Source: Corynebacterium sp. UBA2622
Lineage (GTDB): Bacteria; Actinomycetota; Actinomycetes; Mycobacteriales; Mycobacteriaceae
Reading direction: 5' to 3'
DNA: 14,767 bases
Assembly (NCBI RefSeq): GCF_002339505.1
Contig: NZ_DDJO01000016.1
Span: 6,200 to 20,966 of the forward strand
Shown: positions 1 through 7,426 of the stretch, piece by piece
Numbering within the stretch: position 1 is the stretch's first letter
Layout: every line of letters begins with the position of its first letter
Program-made: the position numbers and the translations under genes
Notes under the pieces: model-generated
Databases searched by the model: none
What the model was told of the DNA's origin: nothing
What the model saw: the letters and a program-made list of their open reading frames with translations, nothing else

Positions 1-163
1 CATCCGCGTGAGCACGGGAGTGAAGGGTACGGAGGGTGTCCCGGGTTCCGCGGCCCGCAGCTCCGCACCCGGTTCCGGGGCCCCCGGTTCCGCACCGGGC
101 TCCCGGCGCCCGCAGCGATCCGCCGCCGCACACCCCGGCCGCGACATCCGCCGCGCCGGGTAG
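1..163 (+). CDS. ftsW: FtsW/SEDS glycosyltransferase, C-terminal tail (partial, inferred)
   Basis: An open frame enters from the left edge (codons begin at position 2) and stops at TAG 161-163, 40 bases before murG. It encodes a low-complexity tail rich in Ala, Gly, Pro and Ser (an SAPGSGAPGSAPGS stretch) ending in an Arg-rich patch. No catalytic or membrane part of FtsW is in the window, so the call rests on gene order: ftsW directly precedes murG in corynebacterial and mycobacterial dcw clusters, and corynebacterial FtsW proteins carry long disordered cytoplasmic tails. FtsW is the septal peptidoglycan polymerase that uses the lipid II made by MurG. The other two forward frames are also open here, because GC-rich DNA has few stops, so the frame itself is not certain. 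Confidence 0.5.
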   Translation, partial: IRVSTGVKGTEGVPGSAARSSAPGSGAPGSAPGSRRPQRSAAAHPGRDIRRAG

Positions 164-203
164 CCGCGCAGTCCACGTTCCGAACGAGAAAGGTGACCCC
201 GCC

Positions 204-1361
204 ATGGCTGACACTGCAGCAGACCGCGACAACGCAGACGAGGCAGACAACGCACGGGACGAGGTGGGCGAAAGGGTCCAGCGGACCTCCGGCCCCCTAA
301 ACATCGTCCTTGCGGGGGGCGGCACCGCGGGGCACATTGAACCCGCTCTCGCCGTCGGTGAGGTGTTGCGCGACGAGTTCCAGGCCACCGTCACCGCGCT
401 CGGGACGGAGAAGGGGCTGGAGACGACGATCGTCCCCGCCCGCGGATTCGACCTCACCCTCATCGACCCCGTGCCGATCCCGCGCAGCGCCCCCTGGAAG
501 CTCACGGCCGTACCGTTCAAGCTGGCGCGATCGATGGAACAGACCCGCCGCGCGCTGCGTCGGGCGAATGCGCAGGCGGTCTTCGGCACCGGCGGTTACG
601 TCTCCGCCTCGGCATACCTCGCGGCCGCGTCGCTCAAGCTGCCCTTCTTCGTCCTGGAGACCAACGCGCTGGCGGGGATGGCGAACAAGCTGGGGGTGCG
701 TCTCGGCGGCACCGGCTTCAACGCCGTGGCCGACTCGGGCATGGAGGGTGAGGTCGTCGGCATCCCCGTGCGCCCCGGGGTGGGCGTCGACCCCGACGGC
801 GCGAAGGCTGACCGCGGTTACAGGATGTGGAACCTGGACAGGAACCGCCCCACCATCCTCGTCACCGGTGGCTCCCAGGGCGCGGTGAGCATCAACGAGG
901 CGCTTTCCGGCGCGGTGGGCCGCCTCGCCTCGCAGGGATTCCAGATTCTCCACGCCTACGGCCGCAAGAACGACGCGCCCGCCGCGCAGGAGCATTACAC
1001 GGCCGTGCCGTACATCGATGACATGGAGGCGGCCTACGCCGTCGCGGACCTCGTAGTCTGCCGCTCCGGCGCGATGACCGTGGCCGAGAACTCGGCCGCG
1101 GGCCTGCCCGCCATCTACATTCCGCTTCCTCACGGCAACGGGGAGCAGGGGCTGAACTCCGCGCACCTGGTCGATCTCGGGGCCGCGGTGCGCATCGACG
1201 ACGCGGACCTCACCGCCGACGCCCTCGTCGAGGCCGTCGCGGGCATCCTCGGGGAACGTGGGCGCCTCGCCACCATGCGCCGGGCGCTGGAGTCCTCGGG
1301 CGCCGGCAACGTGGCGCGCGACCTCGCCACCCGCGTCGTGCGCGCCGCACGCGCTCACTAA
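204..1361 (+). CDS. murG: UDP-GlcNAc:lipid I N-acetylglucosaminyltransferase MurG
   Basis: MurG transfers GlcNAc from UDP-GlcNAc to lipid I at the inner face of the membrane, giving lipid II, the last cytoplasmic step of peptidoglycan synthesis. The 385-residue product has the N-domain glycine loop GGGTAGHIEP (residues 38-47), the GGSQGA loop opening the C-domain (222-227), and the UDP-GlcNAc-binding segment HGNGEQGLN (310-318). This is a GT-B fold of normal order; the usual length is about 355-390. The ATG at 204 was chosen because GAGAAAGG lies upstream (186-193) at a workable distance; an upstream ATG at 36 would add a Pro-rich segment overlapping the ftsW frame. With this start there is an acidic, Asp/Glu-rich extension of about 32 residues before the first beta strand, absent from many homologues. 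It lies between ftsW and murC and is probably cotranscribed with both. Confidence 0.96.
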   Translation: MADTAADRDNADEADNARDEVGERVQRTSGPLNIVLAGGGTAGHIEPALAVGEVLRDEFQATVTALGTEKGLETTIVPARGFDLTLIDPVPIPRSAPWKLTAVPFKLARSMEQTRRALRRANAQAVFGTGGYVSASAYLAAASLKLPFFVLETNALAGMANKLGVRLGGTGFNAVADSGMEGEVVGIPVRPGVGVDPDGAKADRGYRMWNLDRNRPTILVTGGSQGAVSINEALSGAVGRLASQGFQILHAYGRKNDAPAAQEHYTAVPYIDDMEAAYAVADLVVCRSGAMTVAENSAAGLPAIYIPLPHGNGEQGLNSAHLVDLGAAVRIDDADLTADALVEAVAGILGERGRLATMRRALESSGAGNVARDLATRVVRAARAH

Positions 1362-1446
1362 AATCTCCACCGACGCCCGCCGCCGCGATGCCGGCGCCCC
1401 CACATCCACCCCGAACCAGCCCGCCACAAAGGAGTGCCACGCAGGT

Positions 1447-2964
1447 ATGAACCCCGCAGGTACGAACGCCCCCGACACCTCCGAGACCCCCGTCGACCTT
1501 TCCCGCGTCCACCTCGTCGGAATCGGCGGCGCCGGAATGTCCGGCGTGGCGCACATCCTCATCGACCGCGGCAGCACCGTGACGGGATCCGACGTGAAGG
1601 ATTCCCTGCCCGTGCGGGCGCTGCGCGCCCGGGGCGCCCTCATCGGGGTCGGCCACGATGCCTCCAACCTCGAGCTCGCCGGCGAGTTGCCCACCGTGGT
1701 GGTGACGAGCTTCGCCGCCATCCCGCAGGACAACCCGGAGCTCGCCCGCGCGAAGGCGGAGGGAATCCCGGTGCTGCGCCGCTCCGACGTTCTCGGCGAA
1801 CTCATGGAGGGCCGGACCCAGATCCTCTTCGCGGGCACGCACGGGAAGACCTCCACCACATCGATGGCCGTGGTGGCACTGCAGGAGGCTGGGGAGGACC
1901 CGAGCTTCGCCATCGGCGGGCAGCTCAACCGCGCCGGCACCAACGCCCACCACGGGCGTGGCACCGCCTTCGTGGCCGAGGCCGACGAGTCCGACGCCTC
2001 CCTGCTGCGCTACAAGCCGGACGTGGCCGTGGTGACCAACATCGAGCCCGACCACCTCGACTTCTTCGGTGACGCCGAGAGCTACTTCCGGGTTTTCGAC
2101 GACTTCGCCGACCGCGTCCAACCGGGAGGGCACCTCGTCGTGTGCCTTGACGACCCCAACGCGGCGGCCTGCGGGGCCCGGGCGAAAGGGCGGGGAATCA
2201 ACGTCGTCGGCTACGGTACCGCCGGTGCGGCGGCCGACCATCCCGCCATCCCCGCAGGCGCCGTGATCACCGGCGAGGACCTCGACGGCGGCGACCTGCG
2301 CGTCGCCGTCGAGCTCCCGGTCGGCGACGGGCCGCGCAAGCTGAGCTACACCATGGCGATCCCGGGCAGGCACATGGTGCTCAACTCCGCCGCGGCGCTC
2401 CTGGCGGGCACCCTGGCCGGTGCGGATCCAGCCCGCCTCGCCGAGGGCCTCGCCGGCTTCTCCGGCGTGCGCCGCCGCTTCGAACTCAAGGGAGCGGTGG
2501 GCTCCGGCCCGTTCGCGGGCACGCGCGTCTACGACGACTACGCGCACCACCCGACGGAGGTCAGGGCGGTGCTCACGGCCGCCCGCGGAATGGTCGAGTC
2601 GGAGGGGAGGGGAGCGCGCGTTGTGGTGTGCTTCCAGCCGCACCTCTTCTCCCGCACGACGGCCTTCGCCCCCGAGTTCGCCGACGCTCTCTCGCTCGCT
2701 GACGCGGCGGTGGTTCTGGACATCTTCGGCGCCCGTGAGAGCCCGGTCGAAGGCGTGGACTCCCGGGTGATCACCGGGCGGATCGATCCGGCCACGACAC
2801 AGGTGCGCTTCGAGCCCGACTTCTCCGCGGCACCCGCGGCGGTGCGCGACCTCGTACGGCCCGGGGACGTCGTTCTCACCATGGGTGCGGGCACCGTGAC
2901 CATGCTCGGCGACGAGATCCTCGCGGAGCTCGCCCCCGCCCCCGGCGAGAGCACCGGAGAGTAG
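1447..2964 (+). CDS. murC: UDP-N-acetylmuramate--L-alanine ligase MurC
   Basis: MurC is the ATP-dependent ligase that adds L-alanine to UDP-MurNAc, starting the stem peptide in the cytoplasm. The 505-residue protein shows the three Mur-ligase domains: an N-terminal UDP-binding Rossmann domain with GIGGAGMSG (residues 25-33), a central ATPase domain with P-loop GTHGKTST (130-137), the EADESD segment (178-183) and NIEPDHLDFF (198-207), and a C-terminal domain carrying the MurC-typical YDDYAHHPTEV (362-372). The ATG at 1447 follows AAAGGAG (1428-1434) with a 12-base spacer. Upstream frame extension to 1258 overlaps murG and lacks family similarity. An 85-base gap separates it from murG, and ftsQ starts 4 bases after its stop, so murC and ftsQ are probably translationally coupled. 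Confidence 0.97.
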   Translation: MNPAGTNAPDTSETPVDLSRVHLVGIGGAGMSGVAHILIDRGSTVTGSDVKDSLPVRALRARGALIGVGHDASNLELAGELPTVVVTSFAAIPQDNPELARAKAEGIPVLRRSDVLGELMEGRTQILFAGTHGKTSTTSMAVVALQEAGEDPSFAIGGQLNRAGTNAHHGRGTAFVAEADESDASLLRYKPDVAVVTNIEPDHLDFFGDAESYFRVFDDFADRVQPGGHLVVCLDDPNAAACGARAKGRGINVVGYGTAGAAADHPAIPAGAVITGEDLDGGDLRVAVELPVGDGPRKLSYTMAIPGRHMVLNSAAALLAGTLAGADPARLAEGLAGFSGVRRRFELKGAVGSGPFAGTRVYDDYAHHPTEVRAVLTAARGMVESEGRGARVVVCFQPHLFSRTTAFAPEFADALSLADAAVVLDIFGARESPVEGVDSRVITGRIDPATTQVRFEPDFSAAPAAVRDLVRPGDVVLTMGAGTVTMLGDEILAELAPAPGESTGE

Positions 2965-2968
2965 ACCG

Positions 2969-3766
2969 ATGTCGACCGCCTACACGCCACAGCCCCCGCG
3001 CGGGCGCCACAACCCCGGTGAGACCGACGATGAACGGGAGCGCCCGGAGGGGAAGCGCGGGCCGCGCCGCCCGCAGGGGCGTGACGCCCGCCCGGTGGCG
3101 GTGCGGAGACGGCGCCGCCTGGCGGCTGCTCTGGGGGGCGTGGTGCTCGCGGGAGCCGTCGCCGGGGTTATCCCGTTCACCCCGGCAATGCCGGTGAAGA
3201 GCATCGACATCCAGGGCACCAGCCGCCTCACCCCCTCCGAGGTGGAGGAGGCGGCGGGTGTCGCGGAGGGCACTCCGATGGCGCGGGTAAACATGCGCTC
3301 CGCCGCCTCCGGTGTCGCGCAGATGCCGTGGGTGAAGTCGGCGACGGTGAAGCGCCACTGGCCGTCGGCGATCGACGTGAACGTCGTCGAGAACGTCGCG
3401 GTGGCCTACGTCAAGGGCGAAAACGGATCCGGTGCCCACCTCATCGACGCGGAGGGCCGGGAATTCACCGTCGACACCCCGCCGCCCGGGGCGATCGAGC
3501 TGACCGGCTCCGCGCTCGGGGACGATCGCGTGCGGGGGGACGCGGTGGCCGTCGCGACGTCGATAAGCGAGCGTGCCCGCGGCCGGGTGAGGTCGATCGA
3601 GGCGTCCGGGCCCTACACCTTCAGGCTGAAGCTCGACGACGACCGCACCGTGGTGTGGGGAGCCTCCGAGGACAACGCCAACAAGGCGCTCGCCCTCGAG
3701 TCCGTCATGGAGCGCGAGGGGCGGGAATTCAACATTTCCAACCCCGAGCTAGTCACCGTCCGCTAG
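2969..3766 (+). CDS. ftsQ: Cell division protein FtsQ
   Basis: FtsQ is a bitopic membrane protein that connects early and late divisome proteins, with partners FtsB and FtsL. The 265-residue product has an Arg- and Pro-rich cytoplasmic N-terminus (about residues 1-50, ending RRRRR), one membrane segment (about 51-72, LAAALGGVVLAGAVAGVIPF), then an extracytoplasmic POTRA domain beginning VKSIDIQGTSRLTPSEV (76-92) with the typical PWVKSATVKRHWPSAIDVNVVE core, followed by a beta domain. The start ATG lies 4 bases after the murC stop, and GGAGAG (2956-2961) at the end of murC serves as ribosome binding site. ftsZ promoters are known to lie inside ftsQ in C. glutamicum, so part of this gene may also control ftsZ; I could not place them by eye. 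Confidence 0.93.
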   Translation: MSTAYTPQPPRGRHNPGETDDERERPEGKRGPRRPQGRDARPVAVRRRRRLAAALGGVVLAGAVAGVIPFTPAMPVKSIDIQGTSRLTPSEVEEAAGVAEGTPMARVNMRSAASGVAQMPWVKSATVKRHWPSAIDVNVVENVAVAYVKGENGSGAHLIDAEGREFTVDTPPPGAIELTGSALGDDRVRGDAVAVATSISERARGRVRSIEASGPYTFRLKLDDDRTVVWGASEDNANKALALESVMEREGREFNISNPELVTVR

Positions 3767-3784
3767 GGGCAAATGCCCTGCTCA

Positions 3785-3811
3785 CAACCCTAAAGTTGGG
3801 GTTTAGGGTTG
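3785..3811. repeat. Perfect 10-bp inverted repeat upstream of ftsZ
   Basis: Arms CAACCCTAAA (3785-3794) and TTTAGGGTTG (3802-3811) are exact reverse complements around a 7-base G/T spacer. The element sits in the 156-base ftsQ-ftsZ gap. Its right arm overlaps a possible -35 region (TTGCAA 3809-3814). No T tract follows, so an intrinsic terminator is unlikely; a dimeric regulator operator or an mRNA hairpin fits better. A second, smaller palindrome, GGGCAAATGCCC (3767-3778), follows the ftsQ stop directly. Confidence 0.8.
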
Positions 3812-3875
3812 CAACACGCCGGGCAAAAAACAGCTATTCTTCAGATTCTTCCCGCATGATGGAGAGCGCTACAGA
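3809..3875 (+). promoter_or_regulatory. Candidate ftsZ promoter region
   Basis: An AT-rich island between the inverted repeat and the ftsZ ribosome binding site holds possible -10 boxes TATTCT (3835-3840) and TACAGA (3870-3875). TTGCAA (3809-3814) could act as a -35 for the first, though the 20-base spacing is longer than usual. Neither box fully matches TANANT. This is a weak, inference-level call; ftsZ usually has several promoters in corynebacteria. Confidence 0.4.
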
Positions 3876-3922
3876 TCGTCCCCATCAAAGTTTCTACGTA
3901 ACCGAAAGGCGAGACTTCATTC

Positions 3923-5161
3923 ATGACCTCTCCAGCTAACTACCTCGCCATGATCCGAGTCGTCGGTGTCGGCGGCGGCGGCGTCAACGCCGTCAACCGC
4001 ATGATCGAGGAAGGCCTCAAGGGCGTCGAATTCGTCGCGGTCAACACCGACTCCCAGGCCCTCCTGTTCACGGATGCCGACACCAAGCTCGACATCGGCC
4101 GCGAGGCGACCCGCGGCCTCGGCGCGGGTGCGAACCCCGAGGTCGGTCGCACGTCCGCCGAGGACCACAAGCAGGAGATCGAGGAGTCCCTCAAGGGCTC
4201 CGACATGGTCTTCGTCACCGCCGGCGAGGGCGGCGGAACCGGCACGGGCGCCGCGCCGGTCGTCGCGGGGATCGCGAAGAAGATGGGCGCGCTCACCATC
4301 GGTGTGGTCACCCGCCCGTTCTCCTTCGAGGGCAAGCGCCGCACCCGCCAGGCCATGGAGGGCATCGCGAACCTCAAGGAGGTCTGCGACACCGTCATCG
4401 TCATCCCGAACGACCGCCTCCTCCAGCTCGGCGACGCCGAACTGTCGATGATGGAGGCGTTCCGCGCCGCGGACGAGGTGCTCTACAACGGTGTCCAGGG
4501 CATCACGAACCTCATCACCATCCCGGGCATGATCAACGTGGACTTCGCGGACGTGCGCTCCGTCATGGCCGATGCCGGCTCCGCCCTCATGGGCGTCGGC
4601 TCCGCGCGCGGGGACAACCGCGTCATGACCGCCACGGAGCAGGCGATCAACTCGCCGCTGCTCGAGACCACCATGGAGGGCGCGAAGGGCGTGCTGATCT
4701 CCGTCGCCGGCGGCTCCGACCTCGGCCTCATGGAGGTCAACAACGCCGCCTCCATCGTCGAGGAGAAGGCCGACGACGACGCCAACATCATCTTCGGCAC
4801 CATCATCGACGACAACCTGGGCGACGAGGTGCGCGTGACCATCATCGCCACCGGCTTCGACGAGAAGGCGAACGTCCGCGCCGACGCCCAGCAGCCGGAG
4901 GGATCCTCCCAGGTTGCGGTGGACAACGGCCCCGCCTCCGAGACCGCCACCCCCGCGCCCAGCCGCGGCTCGCTTTTCGACGACCGCGCCGACGCCCCGG
5001 CCCCCGCCCGCGAGGAGTCCCGCGAGTACCAGCCGCGCCACCGCTACGAGGAGCGGGGCTCCGGGCTGTTCACCCACTCCGACCGCGACGCTGCCCCGCA
5101 GCGCGGCCGCCGCGACTACGACGACCTCGACGACGTGGACGTGCCCGACTTCCTGCGCTAG
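3923..5161 (+). CDS. ftsZ: Cell division GTPase FtsZ
   Basis: FtsZ is the tubulin-like GTPase that polymerises into the Z-ring at midcell and recruits the divisome. The 412-residue product shows the N-terminal GVGGGGVNAVNRM nucleotide loop (15-27), the tubulin signature GGGTGTGAAP (103-112), the T7 synergy loop NVDFAD (205-210), which completes the neighbouring subunit's GTPase site, and the C-domain up to about residue 316. A charged disordered linker rich in Arg, Asp, Pro and Ala follows (about 317-400), then the conserved C-terminal peptide DDVDVPDFLR, the docking site for SepF (and FtsW in mycobacteria). ATG at 3923 follows GAAAGGCGAG (3904-3913). With no FtsA or ZipA expected in this group, membrane attachment depends on SepF, encoded about 1.6 kb downstream. 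Confidence 0.99.
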   Translation: MTSPANYLAMIRVVGVGGGGVNAVNRMIEEGLKGVEFVAVNTDSQALLFTDADTKLDIGREATRGLGAGANPEVGRTSAEDHKQEIEESLKGSDMVFVTAGEGGGTGTGAAPVVAGIAKKMGALTIGVVTRPFSFEGKRRTRQAMEGIANLKEVCDTVIVIPNDRLLQLGDAELSMMEAFRAADEVLYNGVQGITNLITIPGMINVDFADVRSVMADAGSALMGVGSARGDNRVMTATEQAINSPLLETTMEGAKGVLISVAGGSDLGLMEVNNAASIVEEKADDDANIIFGTIIDDNLGDEVRVTIIATGFDEKANVRADAQQPEGSSQVAVDNGPASETATPAPSRGSLFDDRADAPAPAREESREYQPRHRYEERGSGLFTHSDRDAAPQRGRRDYDDLDDVDVPDFLR

Positions 5162-5185
5162 GGGCCCGGCCCCCGGGCGCTTCGC

Positions 5186-5191
5186 TAGGGT
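5186..5191 (+). promoter_or_regulatory. -10 box for a leaderless pgeF transcript
   Basis: TAGGGT lies exactly 7 bases before the ATG at 5199, and no good ribosome binding site precedes that ATG. This is the normal distance between an actinobacterial -10 box (TANNNT) and its transcription start, so the transcript would begin at or near the start codon. No clear -35 is visible in the G/C-rich upstream DNA. Confidence 0.5.
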
Positions 5192-5198
5192 GTTGGTC

Positions 5199-5966
5199 AT
5201 GGCACCCCACAGCGCACCGGAAGCAGAGCGCACAGACAACCGTCCCGTCCGCATGGTGTTCACCACCCGTGCGGGCGGGACGTCGTCGTCCCCCTACGAT
5301 TCCTTCAACCTCGGCGACCACGTCGGTGACGCCCCCGCCGACGTGCGCAGCAACCGCGAGCGCCTGGCGCGCGTGGTGGGCATCGACCCGGCCAGCTTCG
5401 TCTGGATGGAACAGCTGCACACCGCCAACGTCACGCTTGTCGACGGCCCCCGCGCCCGCCCGGTCGAGGCCACCGACGCCCTGGTGACCACCCGCCCGGG
5501 CCTGGCACTGTGCGTCCTCGTCGCCGACTGCACCCCGGTGCTCCTCGCGGACCACGGGGAGGGTGTCGTCGCCGCCGTGCACGCCGGGCGGATGGGTGCG
5601 CGCAACGGCATCGTCGCCAAAACGGTGCAGAAGATGGTGGAGTGCGGCGCCCGGCCCGCGGCGATACAGGCCCTCCTCGGACCCGCCGCCTCGGGCGCCT
5701 CGTACGAGGTGCCGAGGGAGATGGCGGAGGACGTCGAAAAGCACCTGCCCGGCTCCCTGACGCGCACGTCGAAGGGCACCACCGGGCTCGATGTGCGGGC
5801 GGGCCTCGTGCGCCAGCTCATGGGGCTCGGTGTGACGCACATCGAGGCCGACCCCCGGGACACCGTGACGGACACCGATTTCTTCTCCTATCGGCGCGAG
5901 GGCACGACGGGGCGGCAGGCCGGGGTGATCTGGCTGACCGGGAAAGGCGGAAAGGAAAGCTTATGA
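5199..5966 (+). CDS. pgeF: Peptidoglycan editing factor PgeF (YfiH/DUF152, polyphenol-oxidase-like)
   Basis: This belongs to the YfiH/DUF152 family. In E. coli, PgeF removes misincorporated L-Ser from UDP-MurNAc, keeping L-Ala as the first stem residue; other homologues show purine nucleoside or laccase-like activity. The 255-residue product has the three metal-site segments: QLHTANV with H74, VADCTPVLLAD with C111, and AAVHAGRMGARNG with H128, plus a C-terminal DTDFFSYRREG segment. The usual HAGWRG is HAGRMG here. A role correcting MurC output would fit the location, but that is inference. The start ATG (5199) follows a -10-like TAGGGT and lacks a ribosome binding site; GTG at 5190 and ATG at 5253 are alternatives. 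Its last four bases overlap the yggS start (ATGA). Confidence 0.9.
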   Translation: MAPHSAPEAERTDNRPVRMVFTTRAGGTSSSPYDSFNLGDHVGDAPADVRSNRERLARVVGIDPASFVWMEQLHTANVTLVDGPRARPVEATDALVTTRPGLALCVLVADCTPVLLADHGEGVVAAVHAGRMGARNGIVAKTVQKMVECGARPAAIQALLGPAASGASYEVPREMAEDVEKHLPGSLTRTSKGTTGLDVRAGLVRQLMGLGVTHIEADPRDTVTDTDFFSYRREGTTGRQAGVIWLTGKGGKESL

Positions 5967-6679
5967 GCAGGAAAGACGAGATTGCCGCGAACCTTAACTC
6001 CGTGCGCGAACGCATCACCGCCGCAGAGAAGGCCGCGGGGCGGGCACCGGGCAGCGTGGCTCTCATCCCCGTGAGCAAGTTCCACCCCGTGGAGGACATC
6101 CGCATCCTCGGCGAACTGGGTGTCGGGCTTGTGGGGGAGAACCGGGAGCAGGAGGCGCGGGTGAAGGCGGCCGCACTGGCCGAGCGGGGGCCCGCGGTTG
6201 GTATCGCGATGATCGGGCAGATCCAGTCGAAGAAGGTCAACGCCGTCGCCCGCTGGGCCGCCGAGGTGCATTCCGTGGACTCCGTCAAGGTGGCCGAGGG
6301 GCTCGACCGCGGCGTCGGCCTGGCGCTCGAACGGGGCGAGCGCACGGAGGCGGTGCTTCCGTGCCTGGTGCAGCTTTCCGCCGACGGCGACACCGGCCGA
6401 GGGGGAGTGCCGGAGGCCGGTCTGGAGGCGGTGGTCGAGGCCGTTGAGGGCGCGGCGTGCCTGGAGATGAGCGGGTTCATGGTTGTCCCGCCCCTCGATG
6501 CCGATCCGGGGGCCGTCTTCGCCCGCGCGCGCGAGATCACCGACGCCCATTCGGCCGAGCTGGGCCGTACGCTGGTGCTTTCCGCAGGCATGTCCGGCGA
6601 CTTCGAGCAGGCCATCGCGTGCGGTTCGGATATCGTGCGTGTCGGAACCGGGGTGCTCGGAGCGCGGCCCGTAGGCTAG
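5963..6679 (+). CDS. yggS: PLP homeostasis protein, YggS/YBL036C family
   Basis: A small fold-type III pyridoxal-phosphate-binding protein (PLPBP family) resembling the alanine racemase N-domain; homologues keep PLP and amino-acid pools balanced and have no firmly assigned reaction. The 238-residue product has the PLP-lysine motif PVSKFHP (Lys39), GENREQEA (canonical GENYVQE), IGQIQSKK (canonical IGHLQSNK), and the phosphate-binding end LSAGMSGDFEQAI followed by RVGTGVLGAR. ATG at 5963 overlaps the pgeF stop by 4 bases, and GGAAAGG-type purine stretches upstream (5941-5957) provide the ribosome binding site. The overlap implies translational coupling with pgeF; the pair sits between ftsZ and sepF in most actinobacteria. 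Confidence 0.95.
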   Translation: MSRKDEIAANLNSVRERITAAEKAAGRAPGSVALIPVSKFHPVEDIRILGELGVGLVGENREQEARVKAAALAERGPAVGIAMIGQIQSKKVNAVARWAAEVHSVDSVKVAEGLDRGVGLALERGERTEAVLPCLVQLSADGDTGRGGVPEAGLEAVVEAVEGAACLEMSGFMVVPPLDADPGAVFARAREITDAHSAELGRTLVLSAGMSGDFEQAIACGSDIVRVGTGVLGARPVG

Positions 6680-6761
6680 CACCGACGCTCACGACAGTTC
6701 CCCGATGTTCCCGGCCGACCCCGGCGTACGCGGTCCCGGTAAGAGTCGCGGTCCCCGCATC

Positions 6762-6767
6762 TAGAAT
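6762..6767 (+). promoter_or_regulatory. -10 box for sepF
   Basis: TAGAAT is an exact match to the corynebacterial TANANT consensus. It lies 22 bases before the sepF ATG and 7 bases before AGGAG (6775-6779). The 110-base gap after yggS is otherwise featureless. No convincing -35 is visible at the expected distance. It suggests sepF can be transcribed independently of ftsZ. Confidence 0.6.
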
Positions 6768-6789
6768 CAATCCCAGGAGCACTCACACT

Positions 6790-7290
6790 ATGTCCCTCTT
6801 TGGCAGCGCGAAGGAATTCTTCGGCCTCGGCCCCTACAACGAGGATGAGACCTACTACGACGATCCGCAGTACGACGACACCGTCGCCGGCTCCACCGCC
6901 TATGGCCGCGACCGCGCCGGGGACCGTCTCCCCGAGCGCGAGCCGGTCCGCGGGTACACCGACGCGCACGCCCACCACGGCTACCGCGACTCCCTGGCGC
7001 GGGACTACACCCCGGCCATCGTCACCGCCGCCCCCCGCGGTTACAACGACGCCAAGGAGATCGGTGAGCCCTTCCGCGACGGCGACGTGGTGATCATGGA
7101 CCTGACCGACCTCGAGTCCTCCGACGCGAAGCGCCTGGTCGACTTCGCTGCCGGGCTGTGCTTCGCCCTCCGCGGCAAGATGCACAACCTTTCCCGGGGC
7201 ATGGACACGGACCGCCGCGTCTTCGCCATCACCCCCGAGGCCTCCCACTTCAGCGCCTCCGAGCTGCAGCGCGCGGCCCACCTGCGCTAG
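6790..7290 (+). CDS. sepF: Cell division protein SepF
   Basis: SepF binds the FtsZ C-terminal peptide and anchors Z-ring filaments to the membrane; in actinobacteria it is the main or only FtsZ membrane tether. The 166-residue product has an N-terminal amphipathic membrane-targeting helix (MSLFGSAKEFFGLG), a disordered linker rich in Tyr, Asp and Arg (about 15-90), and the DUF552 core from about residue 94: DGDVVIMDLTDLESSDAKRL, then FAAGLCFALRGKM and RRVFAITPEASHF. ATG at 6790 follows AGGAG (6775-6779) with a 10-base spacer; in-frame extension upstream would overlap yggS. It lies downstream of its partner ftsZ and upstream of yggT and divIVA, the standard Corynebacterium and Mycobacterium layout. 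Confidence 0.97.
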   Translation: MSLFGSAKEFFGLGPYNEDETYYDDPQYDDTVAGSTAYGRDRAGDRLPEREPVRGYTDAHAHHGYRDSLARDYTPAIVTAAPRGYNDAKEIGEPFRDGDVVIMDLTDLESSDAKRLVDFAAGLCFALRGKMHNLSRGMDTDRRVFAITPEASHFSASELQRAAHLR

Positions 7291-7310
7291 CCGGCGCACA
7301 CCGCCCCCTT

Positions 7311-7343
7311 CCCCGGCACCCGCGTCCACCGCGGCGGCCGGGG
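7311..7343 (+). terminator. Possible hairpin terminator after sepF
   Basis: CCCCGGC (7311-7317) and GCCGGGG (7337-7343) form a perfect 7-bp stem 20 bases after the sepF stop, with a 19-base loop that may pair further internally. Only a T-poor tail (TTCGTCGTT) follows, so termination would be weak or the hairpin may have another role. Confidence 0.4.
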
Positions 7344-7414
7344 TTCGTCGTTGCGCGGCCCTCCCGGCGGCGCCGGCGCGCCCGCCTCGGCCCCGTCATG
7401 CGGCGGGCGGTTGG

Positions 7415-7420
7415 TAGGCT
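7415..7420 (+). promoter_or_regulatory. -10 box for a leaderless yggT transcript
   Basis: TAGGCT ends 6 bases before the GTG start codon of yggT, and no ribosome binding site lies between. The spacing equals the usual distance from -10 box to transcription start, so yggT is probably read from a leaderless mRNA. Confidence 0.55.
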
Positions 7421-7426
7421 TGCCCC

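Noticed and set aside
297..1964. Long minus-strand open frame (555 codons) over murG and murC
   Set aside because: It lies antisense to two clearly recognised Mur enzymes, its product is Arg/Gly/Val-rich with no recognisable domain, and long antisense frames are expected in very GC-rich coding DNA.
1210..2643. Minus-strand open frame of 477 codons over murC
   Set aside because: Antisense shadow of murC with biased His/Arg/Val composition and no family motif.
3767..3811. ftsQ terminator made of GGGCAAATGCCC and the CAACCCTAAA dyad
   Set aside because: Neither hairpin is followed by a T tract, and the dcw genes are expected to be partly cotranscribed.
3917..5266. Minus-strand open frame of 449 codons over ftsZ
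   Set aside because: Exactly mirrors ftsZ; low-complexity Val/Asp/Gly/His product from codon-position bias.
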